The position numbers and the translations under genes are program-made. A DNA stretch of 34,162 nucleotides from Chloroflexota bacterium (GTDB taxonomy: Bacteria; Chloroflexota; UBA6077): positions 1-34,162 of the forward strand of contig JAJZQR010000017.1 of NCBI GenBank assembly GCA_021806765.1, written 5' to 3'. The notes under the pieces were generated by a model. It did no database searches and was not told the DNA's origin. It worked only from the letters and a program-made list of their open reading frames with translations. How positions within the stretch are numbered: the stretch's first letter is position 1; each line of letters begins with the position of its first letter. Below are positions 1 to 8,298 of the stretch, piece by piece.

Positions 1-1
1 C

Positions 2-112
2 CAGAGCCTGCTGAACAACGAGCAGATGAAGGCCCACTACCTGGGCGGCCACGCCCACGTCAAGGAGGCCCGACAACGGCGGCAGGCTCAGCCAGGGGTG
101 CAGCCGGCCTAG
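2..112 (+). CDS. ABC transporter ATP-binding protein, LivF-like (3' end only)
   Basis: Only the last 36 codons are in the window; the gene enters from the left edge and stops at TAG 110-112. The residues LLNNEQMKAHYLGG match the usual C-terminal end of the LivF/LivG family, the ATPase subunits of branched-chain amino-acid importers, where a short helix ends in a YLGG-type motif. A polar tail rich in Arg and Gln follows. The next gene on the same strand is a Liv-type substrate-binding lipoprotein, so this is probably the end of a liv transport operon. No Walker motifs are visible because the rest of the gene lies outside. LivF rather than LivG is a guess from the tail alone. Confidence 0.6.
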   Translation, partial: QSLLNNEQMKAHYLGGHAHVKEARQRRQAQPGVQPA

Positions 113-119
113 CCTGATG

Positions 120-290
120 GAGACGGGGAGACGGGGAGAGAGGATGTACCGCCTCTCCCAGGGGGAGAGGCCGCCCGAAGGGCGGGTGAGGGCTCGTTCG
201 GGGCCAGACTGAGAGCCCTCACCCTGACCCTCTCCCAGAGGGAGAGGGATCTCCGTGTCTCCCCGTCCCCCTTTCTCCCCGTCCCCGTCC
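120..290. repeat. Long imperfect palindromic repeat between livF-like and binding-protein genes
   Basis: The stretch reads outward-inward as GAGACGGGGAGACGGGGAG, a CTCTCCC/GGGAGAG hairpin and GGGTGAGGGCTC, answered by GAGCCCTCACCC, CCTCTCCCAGAGGGAGAGG and GTCTCCCCGTCC. The GGGTGAGGGCTC and CCCTCTCCC..GGGAGAGGG pieces recur after rdgB at 27227-27286 and in the last codons of the MFS gene near 18748. It looks like a dispersed, MITE- or REP-like palindrome. It may also end transcription of the liv operon. Confidence 0.7.
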
Positions 291-340
291 CGTCGCTTCG
301 GCGGGCTCAGCAAGATCATCCTGTTGAAAGCAATTATAAC

Positions 341-368
341 TTGACAAGCTCGCAACAAGGGGTATCAT
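341..368 (+). promoter_or_regulatory. Sigma-70-type promoter for the binding-protein gene
   Basis: TTGACA at 341-346 and TATCAT at 363-368 are separated by 16 bases. This AT-rich patch lies about 106 bases before the ATG at 475. It suggests that the binding-protein gene can be transcribed separately from the upstream liv genes. Confidence 0.55.
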
Positions 369-474
369 GCGCGTCTAGGTGCCGCCAGCAATGGCCCGGG
401 ATTTCACCGACGATCCGGGGCTGTTCGACTCCTGAACCTAAAACGCTCGAAACGAGCAAGGGAAGGAGATCCTC

Positions 475-1728
475 ATGGCGAACCTCAGGCGTGTCCCTCT
501 GGTATTCCTCGCGACCTCGCTGCTGATGGTGGCAGCAGCAGCCTGCTCAGGCGGCGGCTCGGCCCCACCCGCCACCCAGGCTCCCCAGAAACCGGCCGCA
601 GCCGCCACCGCGCCCCCAGCCGCCGCAGCGGCACCCAGCGCCACCCAGCCCGCCGCAACCGGCGGCGAGATCCGGATTGGCGCGGGCCTCAACATCACCG
701 GCCCCACAGCCTCACAGGGCGCCCTTTTCCGAAACGCCATACAGTTAGCGGAGAAGCAGATCAACGCGGCCGGCGGGATCAACGGCAAGAAGCTCAACGT
801 GGTCATAGAGGACGACCAATCCAACAACCCGGGAGCGCTGGCAGCGCTGAACAAGAACCTCGAGCAGGACAACGTCCTGGTCGAGATTGGCCCCGTCCTG
901 AGCACCCAGGTCCAGGCCATCTCCGACGCCGACAAGCAGGCCGGCGTGCCGATGGCCACGGGCGGTACGGCCGTCAAGAACACCCACATGGGCAACCCCT
1001 GGCTGTTCCGGATGCGTCCGGATGACTCCGTCGCCGCGGCGGCGATGGTCCAGTACATCAAGGACGACATGAAGCTCACCAAGGTCGGCATCGTCCACGA
1101 CTCCGACGCCTTCGGTACCGGCGGCGCCAACCTGGTGGAGCAGTACTCCAAGGACAACGGACTCACCGTGGTCAGAAACGAGGGCTACACCGCCGACAGC
1201 AAGGACTACACCGCCCAGTTGCTGGCCCTCAAGAACGCCGGCGCCCAGGTGATGGTGGTGTACGCCACCCGCCCCGAGGACGCCGCCCTGATCGAGAGGC
1301 AGTACCACGACCTGGGCTCACCCTACAAGTACATGGGCTCACCCTCCAGCGCCGAGGCGGATACCCTGGCTCTATCCAAGGACTCCGCCAACGGGCTGTA
1401 CGCCGTGGTCGACTTCGCCCTGGGGCAGACGGACATCTCCAAGAAGTACGCGGACGCCTACAAGCAGGCGTACAACCAGGAGCCCGACGCCCTCTCGGCC
1501 TGGAACTACGATGCAGTCAACCTCTTCGCCAATGTCATCAAGACGGCGGGGGAGGACCGATCGAAGATAATCAAGGCCATCCTGGACACCCACGGGTGGC
1601 AGGGGGTGTGCGGCAGCTACGACTTCACGCCCAATGGCGACGGCCTCCACTCCAACAGCGTCGTCCAGGTCCAGCCGGGTGGACAGCTGAAGCTGCTGAA
1701 GGTGGTCACGGTCAAGCCCCAGCAGTAG
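475..1728 (+). CDS. Branched-chain amino-acid-type ABC transporter substrate-binding lipoprotein
   Basis: A 417-residue periplasmic-binding-protein type 1 (LivJ/LivK-like, Peripla_BP_6) receptor. Residues 1-24 form a lipoprotein signal: Arg-Arg, then a hydrophobic core ending in a string of Ala before Cys24. A low-complexity Ala/Pro/Thr linker (about 25-62) should tether the protein to the membrane. The mature domain begins GEIRIGAGLNITGPTASQG, the usual first strand and ligand loop of the family, followed by LAEKQINAAGGINGKKL and the IGPVLSTQV segment. AAGGAGAT lies 7 bases before the ATG. With the livF-like gene upstream it would serve an importer of amino acids or related small amides or acids; the ligand cannot be read from sequence. 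The lipobox has Ala at -3 rather than Leu, which is slightly atypical. Confidence 0.88.
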   Translation: MANLRRVPLVFLATSLLMVAAAACSGGGSAPPATQAPQKPAAAATAPPAAAAAPSATQPAATGGEIRIGAGLNITGPTASQGALFRNAIQLAEKQINAAGGINGKKLNVVIEDDQSNNPGALAALNKNLEQDNVLVEIGPVLSTQVQAISDADKQAGVPMATGGTAVKNTHMGNPWLFRMRPDDSVAAAAMVQYIKDDMKLTKVGIVHDSDAFGTGGANLVEQYSKDNGLTVVRNEGYTADSKDYTAQLLALKNAGAQVMVVYATRPEDAALIERQYHDLGSPYKYMGSPSSAEADTLALSKDSANGLYAVVDFALGQTDISKKYADAYKQAYNQEPDALSAWNYDAVNLFANVIKTAGEDRSKIIKAILDTHGWQGVCGSYDFTPNGDGLHSNSVVQVQPGGQLKLLKVVTVKPQQ

Positions 1729-1780
1729 GCTCACCCGTCCGATGCCCGACGGCGGGATCACCGTCGCAGCGAGGATAATC

Positions 1781-1807
1781 GGGGGCGGTCGCATCGCGAC
1801 CGCCCCC
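1781..1807. terminator. Strong hairpin between convergent genes
   Basis: A perfect 12-bp stem, GGGGGCGGTCGC with GCGACCGCCCCC around the 3-base loop ATC, lies between the binding-protein stop (1728) and the stop of the minus-strand SDR gene (1816). There is no long T-run on either side. Its position suggests a bidirectional terminator. Confidence 0.6.
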
Positions 1808-1815
1808 GCAGATTC

Positions 1816-2598
1816 TTAGCGCATGTAGAAGCCGCCGTCCACGTTGAGGGTCTGGCCGGTGATGTAGCCGGCGTCGGGGGAGACCAGGAAGGCCACGGCG
1901 TTGGCCACGTCCTCGGCGGTCTCCAGCCTGCCCAGGGGGATGGAGGAGAGCCGCTGCCTCCGAAACTCCCCCATGGGGGTGCCGAACTGCTCGGCCATCT
2001 CTCTATCGATCTGGTCCCACATGGGGGTCTCGACGATGCCGGGGCAGATGGCGTTCACCCGGACCCCCTGGGGGGCCAGGTCCGCCGCCAGGGACTGGGT
2101 GATGGAGATCACCGCTGCCTTGCTGGAGGCGTAGTGGATCTGAAGGGGACGGGGGCCCTGGGCGCTGATCGAGGAGATGTTGACGATGGCCCCGCTGCCC
2201 TGCTTCACCATCTGCCGGGCCACCAACTGGTTGGTGAAGAAGGTTCCCTTCGCGTTGACGCTGAAGATCCGCTCCCAGTCGGCCTCGGTCACCTCCAGGG
2301 CTCGCTTGACCTGGATGACGCCCGCGCAGGGGACCAGGATGTCGATCCTCCCGAATCTCTCCACGGCGGCGTCCACCATAGACTGAAGCTGGGTCACGTC
2401 GCTGACGTTCACCCTGATAGGCAGAGCGCTCCTGCCCAGCCCCTTCACCTCCCCCGCCGTGGCCCCGGCACTCTCCGGGTTCAGGTCGGCCGCCACGATG
2501 TCGGCCCCATCTCGGGCCAGGCGGAGCACCACCGCCTTGCCGATGCCGCTGCCGGCGCCCGTGACCAGAGCCACTTTACCTTCCAGGATCCCTACCAT
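1816..2598 (-). CDS. Short-chain dehydrogenase/reductase (SDR), classical type
   Basis: A 260-residue NAD(P)-dependent oxidoreductase of the FabG-like classical SDR family. Visible motifs are the dinucleotide-binding TGAGSGIG (residues 13-20), an acidic ADLN after the second strand (D38, which favours NAD), the VNVSD segment, the structural CAGV (91-94, where NNAG is usual), N115, the catalytic Ser142/143 in NISS, and Tyr156 and Lys160 in YASSK. PGIVETPMW follows. The C-terminal FLVSPDAGYITGQTLNVDGGFYMR is typical of the family. GGGAGG stands 6 bases before the ATG. Substrate is unknown: sugar alcohol, 3-oxoacyl and hydroxysteroid dehydrogenases all share this pattern. It is transcribed alone and convergent with the binding-protein gene. 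Confidence 0.9.
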   Translation of the reverse strand: MVGILEGKVALVTGAGSGIGKAVVLRLARDGADIVAADLNPESAGATAGEVKGLGRSALPIRVNVSDVTQLQSMVDAAVERFGRIDILVPCAGVIQVKRALEVTEADWERIFSVNAKGTFFTNQLVARQMVKQGSGAIVNISSISAQGPRPLQIHYASSKAAVISITQSLAADLAPQGVRVNAICPGIVETPMWDQIDREMAEQFGTPMGEFRRQRLSSIPLGRLETAEDVANAVAFLVSPDAGYITGQTLNVDGGFYMR

Positions 2599-2648
2599 CC
2601 CCTACCTCCCCGATTCTATCCCCGGGCTACCTGTGGCAGCCCACTGAA

Positions 2649-2677
2649 ATCCTATCCCGCCGCGTGGAACTGTACAA
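2649..2677 (-). promoter_or_regulatory. Candidate promoter for the SDR gene
   Basis: Read on the minus strand, TTGTAC (2677-2672) and TAGGAT (2654-2649) are separated by 17 bases. The -10 lies about 50 bases upstream of the SDR start codon at 2598. Confidence 0.4.
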
Positions 2678-3173
2678 TCCCCTGCGACCATCGTCGAGCC
2701 TGCCCAGCCTGCCCCGACCCTGGGCGAATGTCCAGGGCAGAGCAGCCGTCGAGGCGGGATCGAAGGGGCACGCCCCCGCCCCTTCAGGCAACCAGGGCCC
2801 GGCCCGCATCCGACTCATGGTACGATCATCATACCGCCCCGTCAACGGGAGATGAGAACGAAAGCGTTTTGTGGCATACTCTGGCTGACGATCCGTATGG
2901 AGGGATTTCCCGGCCTCCCCCCACTGGCACCGGGCGTGCATATAGTTGCCGCTGGCGAAGGAAGCCCGACCACGTGACACCCCACCGCCGGAGCCACCGT
3001 TCCTCGCCCATACCCCGGCGAGGAGCCACACGGCTTACGCCCTGAGGCGTCCAGAACAGGATCAAGAGAACAACTATCTCCTTCACCCCGTCCCGTCGGG
3101 TGAACGGAGCTTGCCCGCCCCTCCGGACAGGGTTCCGATCAGGCAGGCGGGCCAATTCATCCATCGGCTCTAC
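2678..3173. other. Intergenic region with no supportable gene
   Basis: About 500 bases between the divergent SDR and MFS genes. Open frames exist on both strands, but none has a recognisable domain, a good ribosome-binding site or a consistent codon pattern. A short inverted repeat GGTACGATCATCATACC occurs near 2819-2835. I see nothing else in it. Confidence 0.5.
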
Positions 3174-3183
3174 AGGAGGACAC

Positions 3184-4389
3184 GTGAAAACGGAGACCCG
3201 AATACGACAACAGCGGTTCATCCCGGCTGAAGAAGCGATACCACATCAGCGGTCTACCGTGGAGGAGAAGACAGCCCCGGCCCCGCTGGGAGCCCTGGCC
3301 TGGGCCCACTTCTTGAACGACGGTTACGTCAACTACCTGCCGGCGATCCTGCCGGTGCTGCTGCAGCAGTTGAACATCCCCCTGGCCCTGGTGGGCAGCC
3401 TGATCCTGGCCCTCCAGGGATTCGGCTCGCTGCTCCAGCCCTTTACGGGCTGGTGGGCGGACCGGCGGGGCGGGCGCCGCTTCATCCTGATCGGCCTCAC
3501 CCTCAGCGCCCTGGGAGCCAGCCTGATCGGCCTGGCCCCCAGCTACTGGCTGCTGATCGCCCTGCTGGCGGTCGCGGGGCTGGGCAACGCCCTCTTCCAC
3601 CCCCAGGCCATGGCCTCGGCCAGGTCCGTGGTGCGATCCCGACGACAAGGGCTCCTGATGTCCTTCTTCCTGATCGGCGGGGAGTTCGGCCGGGGTCTCT
3701 GGCCCAGCGTGGCCGGCCTGCTGGTGGTGTTCCTGGGGCTGCACAGCCTCTGGCTCTTCGCGCTGCCCGCCATGGTCACCCTGTTGCTGCTGGGCAGGCT
3801 GGTCCCCGAGTTGCCGGCCCGCTCACCGGAGAGGCTCCAGAAGGCCGCCCCGACCCACTGGCTTCCAGTCCTGGCCCTGGTGGGGTTCGTGGGACTCAGG
3901 GCCACCGTCTCCTACGGGGTGTCCACCTTCGTGCCGCTGCTGTGGCACGATCACGGCGGCTCCCTGGTGGCGGGGGCGTCGCTGATCAGCATCATGCTGG
4001 TGGTGGGGATCGCCGGCAACCTGTCGGGTGGAATGCTGGCCGACTGGATCGGCCGCCGGCCGGTTCTGCTGACCTCCAGCCTTCTCTCGGCCCTCTTCCT
4101 GGCCCTCTTCATGGTGGTCCAGGGACCCTGGCTCTGGGTGAGCCTGGCCCTCCTGGGGATCGCCAGCTTCGCCACGGCGCCCATCACCCTGCTGATCGGC
4201 CAGGACCTCTTCCCCAACAACCACTCCATGGGCTCGGGCTTGGCCCTGGGGGCGGGCAACGCCGTGGGGGCCTTCGCGGTCTTCGGCTTCGGCTTCATGG
4301 CGGCAGCCGCAGGGCTGGCGGCCCCCCTGTGGAGCATCGCCGGCCTCTCGCTGCTGGGGATCCCCCTGGCCCTGGCCCTGCCGAAGTAG
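3184..4389 (+). CDS. MFS transporter, fosmidomycin-resistance (Fsr) type
   Basis: A major facilitator carrier of about 401 residues, judged to have 12 membrane segments. The N-terminal AWAHFLNDGYVNYLPAILP, the FGSLLQPFTGWWADRRGGRR loop between helices 2 and 3, and GLGNALFHPQA in helix 4 are the signature pattern of the Fsr-like subfamily of drug exporters. GTG 3184 is preferred over upstream alternatives because AGGAGG lies at 3174-3179 and the residues before it look non-coding. The N-terminal tail is polar (about 35 residues) before the first helix. The substrate is unknown. It sits just upstream of the copper-responsive csoR block on the same strand, but a promoter lies between them, so it is probably not part of that operon. 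Confidence 0.8.
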   Translation: MKTETRIRQQRFIPAEEAIPHQRSTVEEKTAPAPLGALAWAHFLNDGYVNYLPAILPVLLQQLNIPLALVGSLILALQGFGSLLQPFTGWWADRRGGRRFILIGLTLSALGASLIGLAPSYWLLIALLAVAGLGNALFHPQAMASARSVVRSRRQGLLMSFFLIGGEFGRGLWPSVAGLLVVFLGLHSLWLFALPAMVTLLLLGRLVPELPARSPERLQKAAPTHWLPVLALVGFVGLRATVSYGVSTFVPLLWHDHGGSLVAGASLISIMLVVGIAGNLSGGMLADWIGRRPVLLTSSLLSALFLALFMVVQGPWLWVSLALLGIASFATAPITLLIGQDLFPNNHSMGSGLALGAGNAVGAFAVFGFGFMAAAAGLAAPLWSIAGLSLLGIPLALALPK

Positions 4390-4429
4390 GGGCGTATTCC
4401 ATAGCCCCCACGAACGGCAGAAGAACCCC

Positions 4430-4458
4430 TTGACATCCCGATCCATGGGGACTATCCT
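4430..4458 (+). promoter_or_regulatory. Promoter of the csoR-copA operon
   Basis: TTGACA at 4430-4435 and TATCCT at 4453-4458 are separated by exactly 17 bases. The -10 ends 66 bases before the csoR start and directly abuts the C-tract/G-tract dyad proposed as the CsoR operator. Confidence 0.6.
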
Positions 4459-4466
4459 TTGCCTAG

Positions 4467-4496
4467 ATACCCCTCCCCCTGGGGGGAGGGGGGTGC
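4467..4496 (+). promoter_or_regulatory. Candidate CsoR operator
   Basis: The run ATACCCCTCCCCCT followed by GGGGGGAGGGGGGTGC is a pseudo-palindrome of a C-tract and a G-tract flanked by TAC/GTG. This resembles the G/C-tract operators known for CsoR-family repressors. It starts about 8 bases after the -10 box, where a bound repressor would block initiation. This implies negative autoregulation relieved by Cu(I). Confidence 0.5.
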
Positions 4497-4524
4497 AACG
4501 GGCCTCGGGCCCGAGGAGGCTACC

Positions 4525-4884
4525 TTGAGAGACCCGAAACTGAAGCAGGACCTGCTCAACCGGTTGAAGAGCGTCGAGGGCCACGTCCGCGGTATCCAGC
4601 GGATGGTGGAGGAGGACCAGTACTGCATCGACATCCTCAACCAGACCGGCGCCATCCACAAGGCCCTGGAGAAGATCGACGTGATGATCCTGGAGAACCA
4701 CCTCCAGAGCTGCGTCACCACGGCCATCCGGGGCGACGACCCCAGGGAGCGGGAGCGGGTTCTTCGAGAGCTACTGCTGCTGTTCCAGGGGGGTCCGGCG
4801 TCCCAGCGGGGACGTCATCTCCAGGCAACAGCGCTGGAGGCGCTGGTCAGCAGCGAGGACGGCGGCGGGAAGTGCTGCAACTGA
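4525..4884 (+). CDS. csoR: Copper-sensing transcriptional repressor CsoR
   Basis: A 119-residue CsoR/RcnR-family all-helical repressor that should release DNA on binding Cu(I). Counting from TTG 4525, the metal ligands are Cys34, His59 and Cys63. Their spacing (25 and 4) is identical to Cys36-His61-Cys65 of Mycobacterium CsoR. The core VEGHVRGIQRMVEEDQYC and ILENHLQSCV is classical. TTG is chosen because GAGGAGG stands 5 bases before it and the upstream residues look non-coding; the alternative is ATG 4459. After the conserved core there is an unusual tail of about 35 residues ending GGGKCCN, whose Cys pair might bind metal. The gene is followed by copA on the same strand. Confidence 0.88.
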   Translation: MRDPKLKQDLLNRLKSVEGHVRGIQRMVEEDQYCIDILNQTGAIHKALEKIDVMILENHLQSCVTTAIRGDDPRERERVLRELLLLFQGGPASQRGRHLQATALEALVSSEDGGGKCCN

Positions 4885-4910
4885 GCGATCAGCAGTCAAC
4901 CGGCAAGCCG

Positions 4911-4979
4911 GTAGTAACGGCTTCAGCCGTTCGTCCTGCTTCTCGTGGCAAGGGGACGAACGACTGAAGTCGTTACTAC
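4911..4979. repeat. Palindromic dispersed repeat between csoR and copA
   Basis: Two 26-base arms, starting GTAGTAACGGCTTCAGCC and ending GACTGAAGTCGTTACTAC, face each other across about 17 bases with a few mismatches. It lies between csoR and copA, so it is likely transcribed and may fold as an intercistronic hairpin. The CTTCAGCCG core is shared in part with the palindromes at 8118 and 8896. Confidence 0.7.
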
Positions 4980-5011
4980 GGGAAGGCTGACAGCTCAGAG
5001 AGGATAGTGTT

Positions 5012-7492
5012 ATGGCAACGGCTAGAGAGGAAACCGAGCAGGGCATCAGGACCACCCTGGAGATAACGGGGATGACCTGCGCCTCCTGCTCGGCACGCAT
5101 AGAGAAGAACCTGGCAAAGCTGCCAGGGGTGCTCCACGCCAACGTCAACTTGGCCACCGACAGGGCCACCGTGGAGTTCGATCCCACCACTGTAGACGAG
5201 ACGAAGATGGTGGAGGTGATCAAGGACCTGGGCTATGGGGTCCGGGAGAAGCAACCCGAGAAGGTCACCTTCAACGTCACGGGGATGACCTGCGCCTCCT
5301 GCTCGGCCAGGGTCGAGCGGACCCTCAACAAGCTCCCCGGCGTCCATGTGGCCAACGTGAACCTGGCCACCGACAAGGCCACCGTGCTCTTCGAGCCCGG
5401 CCTGGTGAGTCTGGCCGACTTCCGGAGGGCCATCGAGGACGTGGGATACGGCGTGGTCGAGGAGAAGGAAGAGGCTGCTTCCGGCCCCGACGACGCCACT
5501 CTGGCCGCCCGCAAAGAGGTCATCCAGGCCCGCAACAAGACCATCTTCGCCCTGGCCCTGGGGGCTATCATCTTCGTGGGGAGCTTCCATGCTCTCTTCC
5601 CCTGGGTCCCTGCCTTCCTGGGCAACGTCTACCTGCTGTGGGCCCTGGCGACGGTGGTGCAGTTCTGGGCAGGCTGGCGCTTCTACAGGGGCGCCTGGGC
5701 CAACGCCAGGCATCTGTCCGCCAACATGGACACCCTGATCGCCATGGGCACCAGCGCCGCCTACCTGTACAGCGTCGCCGCCATTCTTTTCCCGAGCCTG
5801 TTCTCGGCCACGGGCCAGATGCCGGAGCTGTATTTCGACTCGGCCGCCATCATCATCGGTCTGATCCTGATGGGCAAGTATCTGGAGGCTCGAGCCAAGG
5901 GGCAGACCGGCGAGGCTATCAAGAAGCTGATGGGGATGCAGGCCAAGACGGCCCGAGTGATCCGGGACGGGCAGGAGGTGGACCTGCCCATGGAGGCGGT
6001 AACCATCGGCGACGTGGTGCTGGTCCGGCCGGGGGAGAAGGTCCCGGTGGACGGCGTCGTCCTGGAGGGCCGTAGCGCCCTGGACGAAAGCATGATCACC
6101 GGCGAGAGCATCCCGGTGGAGAAGGGCCCCGGCGACGAGGTGATCGGGGCCACCATCAACAAGACGGGCAGCTTCCAGTTTCGGGCCACTAAGGTAGGCA
6201 AGGATACGATGCTCGCCCAGATCATACGGCTGGTGGAGGAGGCTCAGGGGAGCAAGGCTCCCATCCAGAGGCTGGCCGACGTCATCTCCAGCTACTTCGT
6301 GCCGGCGGTGATCGGTGTGGCCCTCCTCACCTTCGCGGTGTGGTGGCTGTTCGGCCCGGCGCCGGCCTTCACCCACGCCCTGCTGAACATGGTGGCGGTG
6401 CTGATCATCGCCTGCCCCTGCGCCCTCGGCCTGGCGACCCCCACGGCCATCATGGTGGGAACCGGCAAGGGGGCCGAGAACGGGGTGCTGATCCGCAGCG
6501 GCGAGGCGCTGGAGACGGCCCACAGGATCCAGGCCATAATCCTGGACAAGACCGGCACCCTGACCCAGGGCAAGCCGGTGGTGACCGACCTGCTGCCCGC
6601 CGAAGGGTCCTCGGAGGAGGAGTTGCTGTCCCTGGCGGCCTCGGCGGAGCGGGGCTCGGAGCACCCCCTGGGCGAGGCCATGGTGGCAGCCGCCCGAGAC
6701 AGGGCCCTGGAACTGATGGATCCGAAGGAGTTCCAGGCGATCCCGGGTCACGGGATCGAGGCCACCGTCGACGGCAGGCGGGTGGTGATGGGCAACGAGA
6801 AGCTGATGAACGATCGGGGTTACTCTCTGAACGGTCTGAGAGAGCAGGCGATAGCCCTGTCCGACCAGGGTAAGACGGCCATGTTCGTGGCGGTGGACGG
6901 CAGCCTCGCCGGCATCGTTGCGGTGGCGGACACGGTGAAGGCCGGCTCCATCGAGGCCGTGGCCGAGCTGCGGAATATGGGGATCGAGGTGGCGATGCTG
7001 ACCGGCGACAACCGCCGCACGGCCGCCGCCATCGCGAAGCAGCTGGGGATCGACCGGGTCCTGGCCGAGGTGCTCCCCGAGCAGAAGGCCGAGGAGGTGA
7101 AGAAGCTCCAGGTCGAGGGCAAGGTGGTCGCCATGGTGGGCGACGGGATCAACGACGCCCCGGCCCTGGCCCAGGCAGACGTGGGGATCGCCATCGGCAC
7201 CGGCACCGACGTCGCCATGGAAGCCAGTGACATCACCCTGATCAGCGGAGACGTGCGAGGGGTGGTGACGGCCATCCGGCTGTCCAAGCAGACCATCCGC
7301 ACCATCAAGCAGAACCTGTTCTGGGCCTTCGGCTACAACGTGGTGCTAATCCCGTTGGCGGCCGGGCTCTGGTACCCCTTCTTCGGGATCCTGCTGAACC
7401 CGATCTTCTCGGGGGTCGCCATGGCCATGTCCTCGGTGTCGGTGGTCAGCAACTCCCTGCGGCTTCGCCGCTTCCAACCTGCGCGCTGGTAG
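5012..7492 (+). CDS. copA: Copper-exporting P1B-type ATPase CopA
   Basis: An 826-residue Cu(I)-translocating P-type ATPase. Two N-terminal heavy-metal-associated domains each carry GMTCASC (Cys23/Cys26 and Cys94/Cys97). Membrane helices follow from about residue 170. The actuator domain has TGES. The intramembrane metal site is CPC at about 467-469 ([12 protein letters not shown]). The phosphorylation site is DKTGTLT at about 512, with the SEHPLGEA nucleotide-binding His-Pro after it. The hinge [12 protein letters not shown] is near 709. The NxxF-like [11 protein letters not shown] and [17 protein letters not shown] at the C-terminus fit the Cu(I) subclass. The length is normal. It exports cytosolic copper and is probably repressed by the upstream csoR product. 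Confidence 0.95.
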   Translation: MATAREETEQGIRTTLEITGMTCASCSARIEKNLAKLPGVLHANVNLATDRATVEFDPTTVDETKMVEVIKDLGYGVREKQPEKVTFNVTGMTCASCSARVERTLNKLPGVHVANVNLATDKATVLFEPGLVSLADFRRAIEDVGYGVVEEKEEAASGPDDATLAARKEVIQARNKTIFALALGAIIFVGSFHALFPWVPAFLGNVYLLWALATVVQFWAGWRFYRGAWANARHLSANMDTLIAMGTSAAYLYSVAAILFPSLFSATGQMPELYFDSAAIIIGLILMGKYLEARAKGQTGEAIKKLMGMQAKTARVIRDGQEVDLPMEAVTIGDVVLVRPGEKVPVDGVVLEGRSALDESMITGESIPVEKGPGDEVIGATINKTGSFQFRATKVGKDTMLAQIIRLVEEAQGSKAPIQRLADVISSYFVPAVIGVALLTFAVWWLFGPAPAFTHALLNMVAVLIIACPCALGLATPTAIMVGTGKGAENGVLIRSGEALETAHRIQAIILDKTGTLTQGKPVVTDLLPAEGSSEEELLSLAASAERGSEHPLGEAMVAAARDRALELMDPKEFQAIPGHGIEATVDGRRVVMGNEKLMNDRGYSLNGLREQAIALSDQGKTAMFVAVDGSLAGIVAVADTVKAGSIEAVAELRNMGIEVAMLTGDNRRTAAAIAKQLGIDRVLAEVLPEQKAEEVKKLQVEGKVVAMVGDGINDAPALAQADVGIAIGTGTDVAMEASDITLISGDVRGVVTAIRLSKQTIRTIKQNLFWAFGYNVVLIPLAAGLWYPFFGILLNPIFSGVAMAMSSVSVVSNSLRLRRFQPARW

Positions 7493-7559
7493 GACTGAGG
7501 ACTGGGGACTGAGTAAGGCGGAATCTCTCAGCCCTCAGTCCCCATAGCTCAGTCCTCTG
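7493..7559. repeat. Inverted repeat after copA
   Basis: GACTGAGGACTGGGGACTGAG faces CTCAGTCCCCATAGCTCAGTCCTC across about 20 bases, directly after the copA stop. It is built of a repeated GGACTGAG unit. It may act as a transcript-end or processing hairpin between copA and copZ. Confidence 0.6.
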
Positions 7560-7586
7560 TTAGAACAAATGAAGGAGAGGCAACCA

Positions 7587-7796
7587 ATGGAATCCACAAC
7601 CCTGCACGCCCCCGATATCTCCTGCATGCACTGCGTCATGACGATCAAGAAGGCCGTGGGCAAGCTGGAGGGCGTCTCCAGCGTGGAGGCCGACGCCGGC
7701 ACCAAGGACGTCCAGGTGACCTTCGATCCTGGGAAAGTAGACCTGGCACGGATCAAGCAGGTCATGGCCGACGAGGGCTACCCCGTCAGCAACTAG
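7587..7796 (+). CDS. copZ: Copper chaperone CopZ-like heavy-metal-associated domain protein
   Basis: A 69-residue single HMA domain with the metal-binding SCMHC (two Cys separated by two residues) in the first loop, then the usual VGKLEGVSSVEAD and VTFDPGKVDLARIKQVMADEGYPV. It should carry Cu(I) to CopA. ATG 7587 is chosen because GGAGAGG lies about 6 bases before it; an earlier in-frame ATG at 7569 overlaps that ribosome-binding site. Its placement right after copA and the family length (about 65-70) support the assignment. A His follows Met in the motif (CMHC), a common variant in Gram-positive and Chloroflexota chaperones. Confidence 0.88.
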   Translation: MESTTLHAPDISCMHCVMTIKKAVGKLEGVSSVEADAGTKDVQVTFDPGKVDLARIKQVMADEGYPVSN

Positions 7797-7895
7797 CGGG
7801 CATCCAACGGTTTGGGGATGCCAGAACTGTCGCATCGACCGCCGGAATAGCCCGAGGGGCTGATGAGAGGCCGATACGGAAGGAGAGTACAGGCC

Positions 7896-8099
7896 ATGGC
7901 AAAGGATCCCGTTTGCGGTATGGAGTGCGACCCGAAGACCGCCGACAAGGTGGAGTACAGGGGAGAGACCTTCTACTTCTGCAACCGAAGCTGCAAGGAA
8001 TCCTTCGAGAAGGACCCCGAGAGGTACATCCACGGCGCCATCGGCCACGCCCACATGATGCACGAGGAGGGCCACGAGGGACACCACCACCACCACTAG
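7896..8099 (+). CDS. YHS-domain protein with His-rich C-terminal tail
   Basis: A 67-residue protein starting [16 protein letters not shown], the classical YHS opening, then [24 protein letters not shown]. The metal-contact Cys residues (CGM, FCNRSC) are present. YHS modules are found alone or fused to copper ATPases and bind metal. The tail after residue 45 ([18 protein letters not shown]) is dominated by His, Met and Glu, giving a second probable metal-binding segment. GGAGAG precedes the ATG by about 8 bases. It closes the csoR-copA-copZ run, so a role as copper buffer or donor to CopA is a reasonable inference. The natural His tail could be mistaken for a cloning tag. Confidence 0.82.
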   Translation: MAKDPVCGMECDPKTADKVEYRGETFYFCNRSCKESFEKDPERYIHGAIGHAHMMHEEGHEGHHHHH

Positions 8100-8117
8100 G
8101 CTGTAGTCCCGAACCGA

Positions 8118-8171
8118 GGAGTCGAGGCTTCAGCCGGTGCCGAAAGGGACCCCGGCTGAAGCCTCGACTCC
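8118..8171. repeat. Perfect 20-bp palindrome after the YHS gene
   Basis: GGAGTCGAGGCTTCAGCCGG and its exact complement CCGGCTGAAGCCTCGACTCC enclose 14 bases. It lies 18 bases after the YHS stop and could terminate the copper operon. It shares the GAGGCTT(C/T)AGCCGG core with 8896-8948. Confidence 0.75.
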
Positions 8172-8298
8172 GTATCGAACTCGCCACCTTCAGAGCCTCT
8201 CCCTTCCTTCCGATGAATCTCCTTGAAAGCTGAAATCCCCCCGAATTGCCAAGGGCAACAGGCTCAGGATCCCATGAGGAAAGGCAGGAGGTAGCAAG

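Noticed and set aside
2627..3031. Open frames of 60-134 codons on both strands in the 2.6-3.18 kb gap
   Set aside because: No ribosome-binding site, domain or consistent third-position bias. Considered noise.
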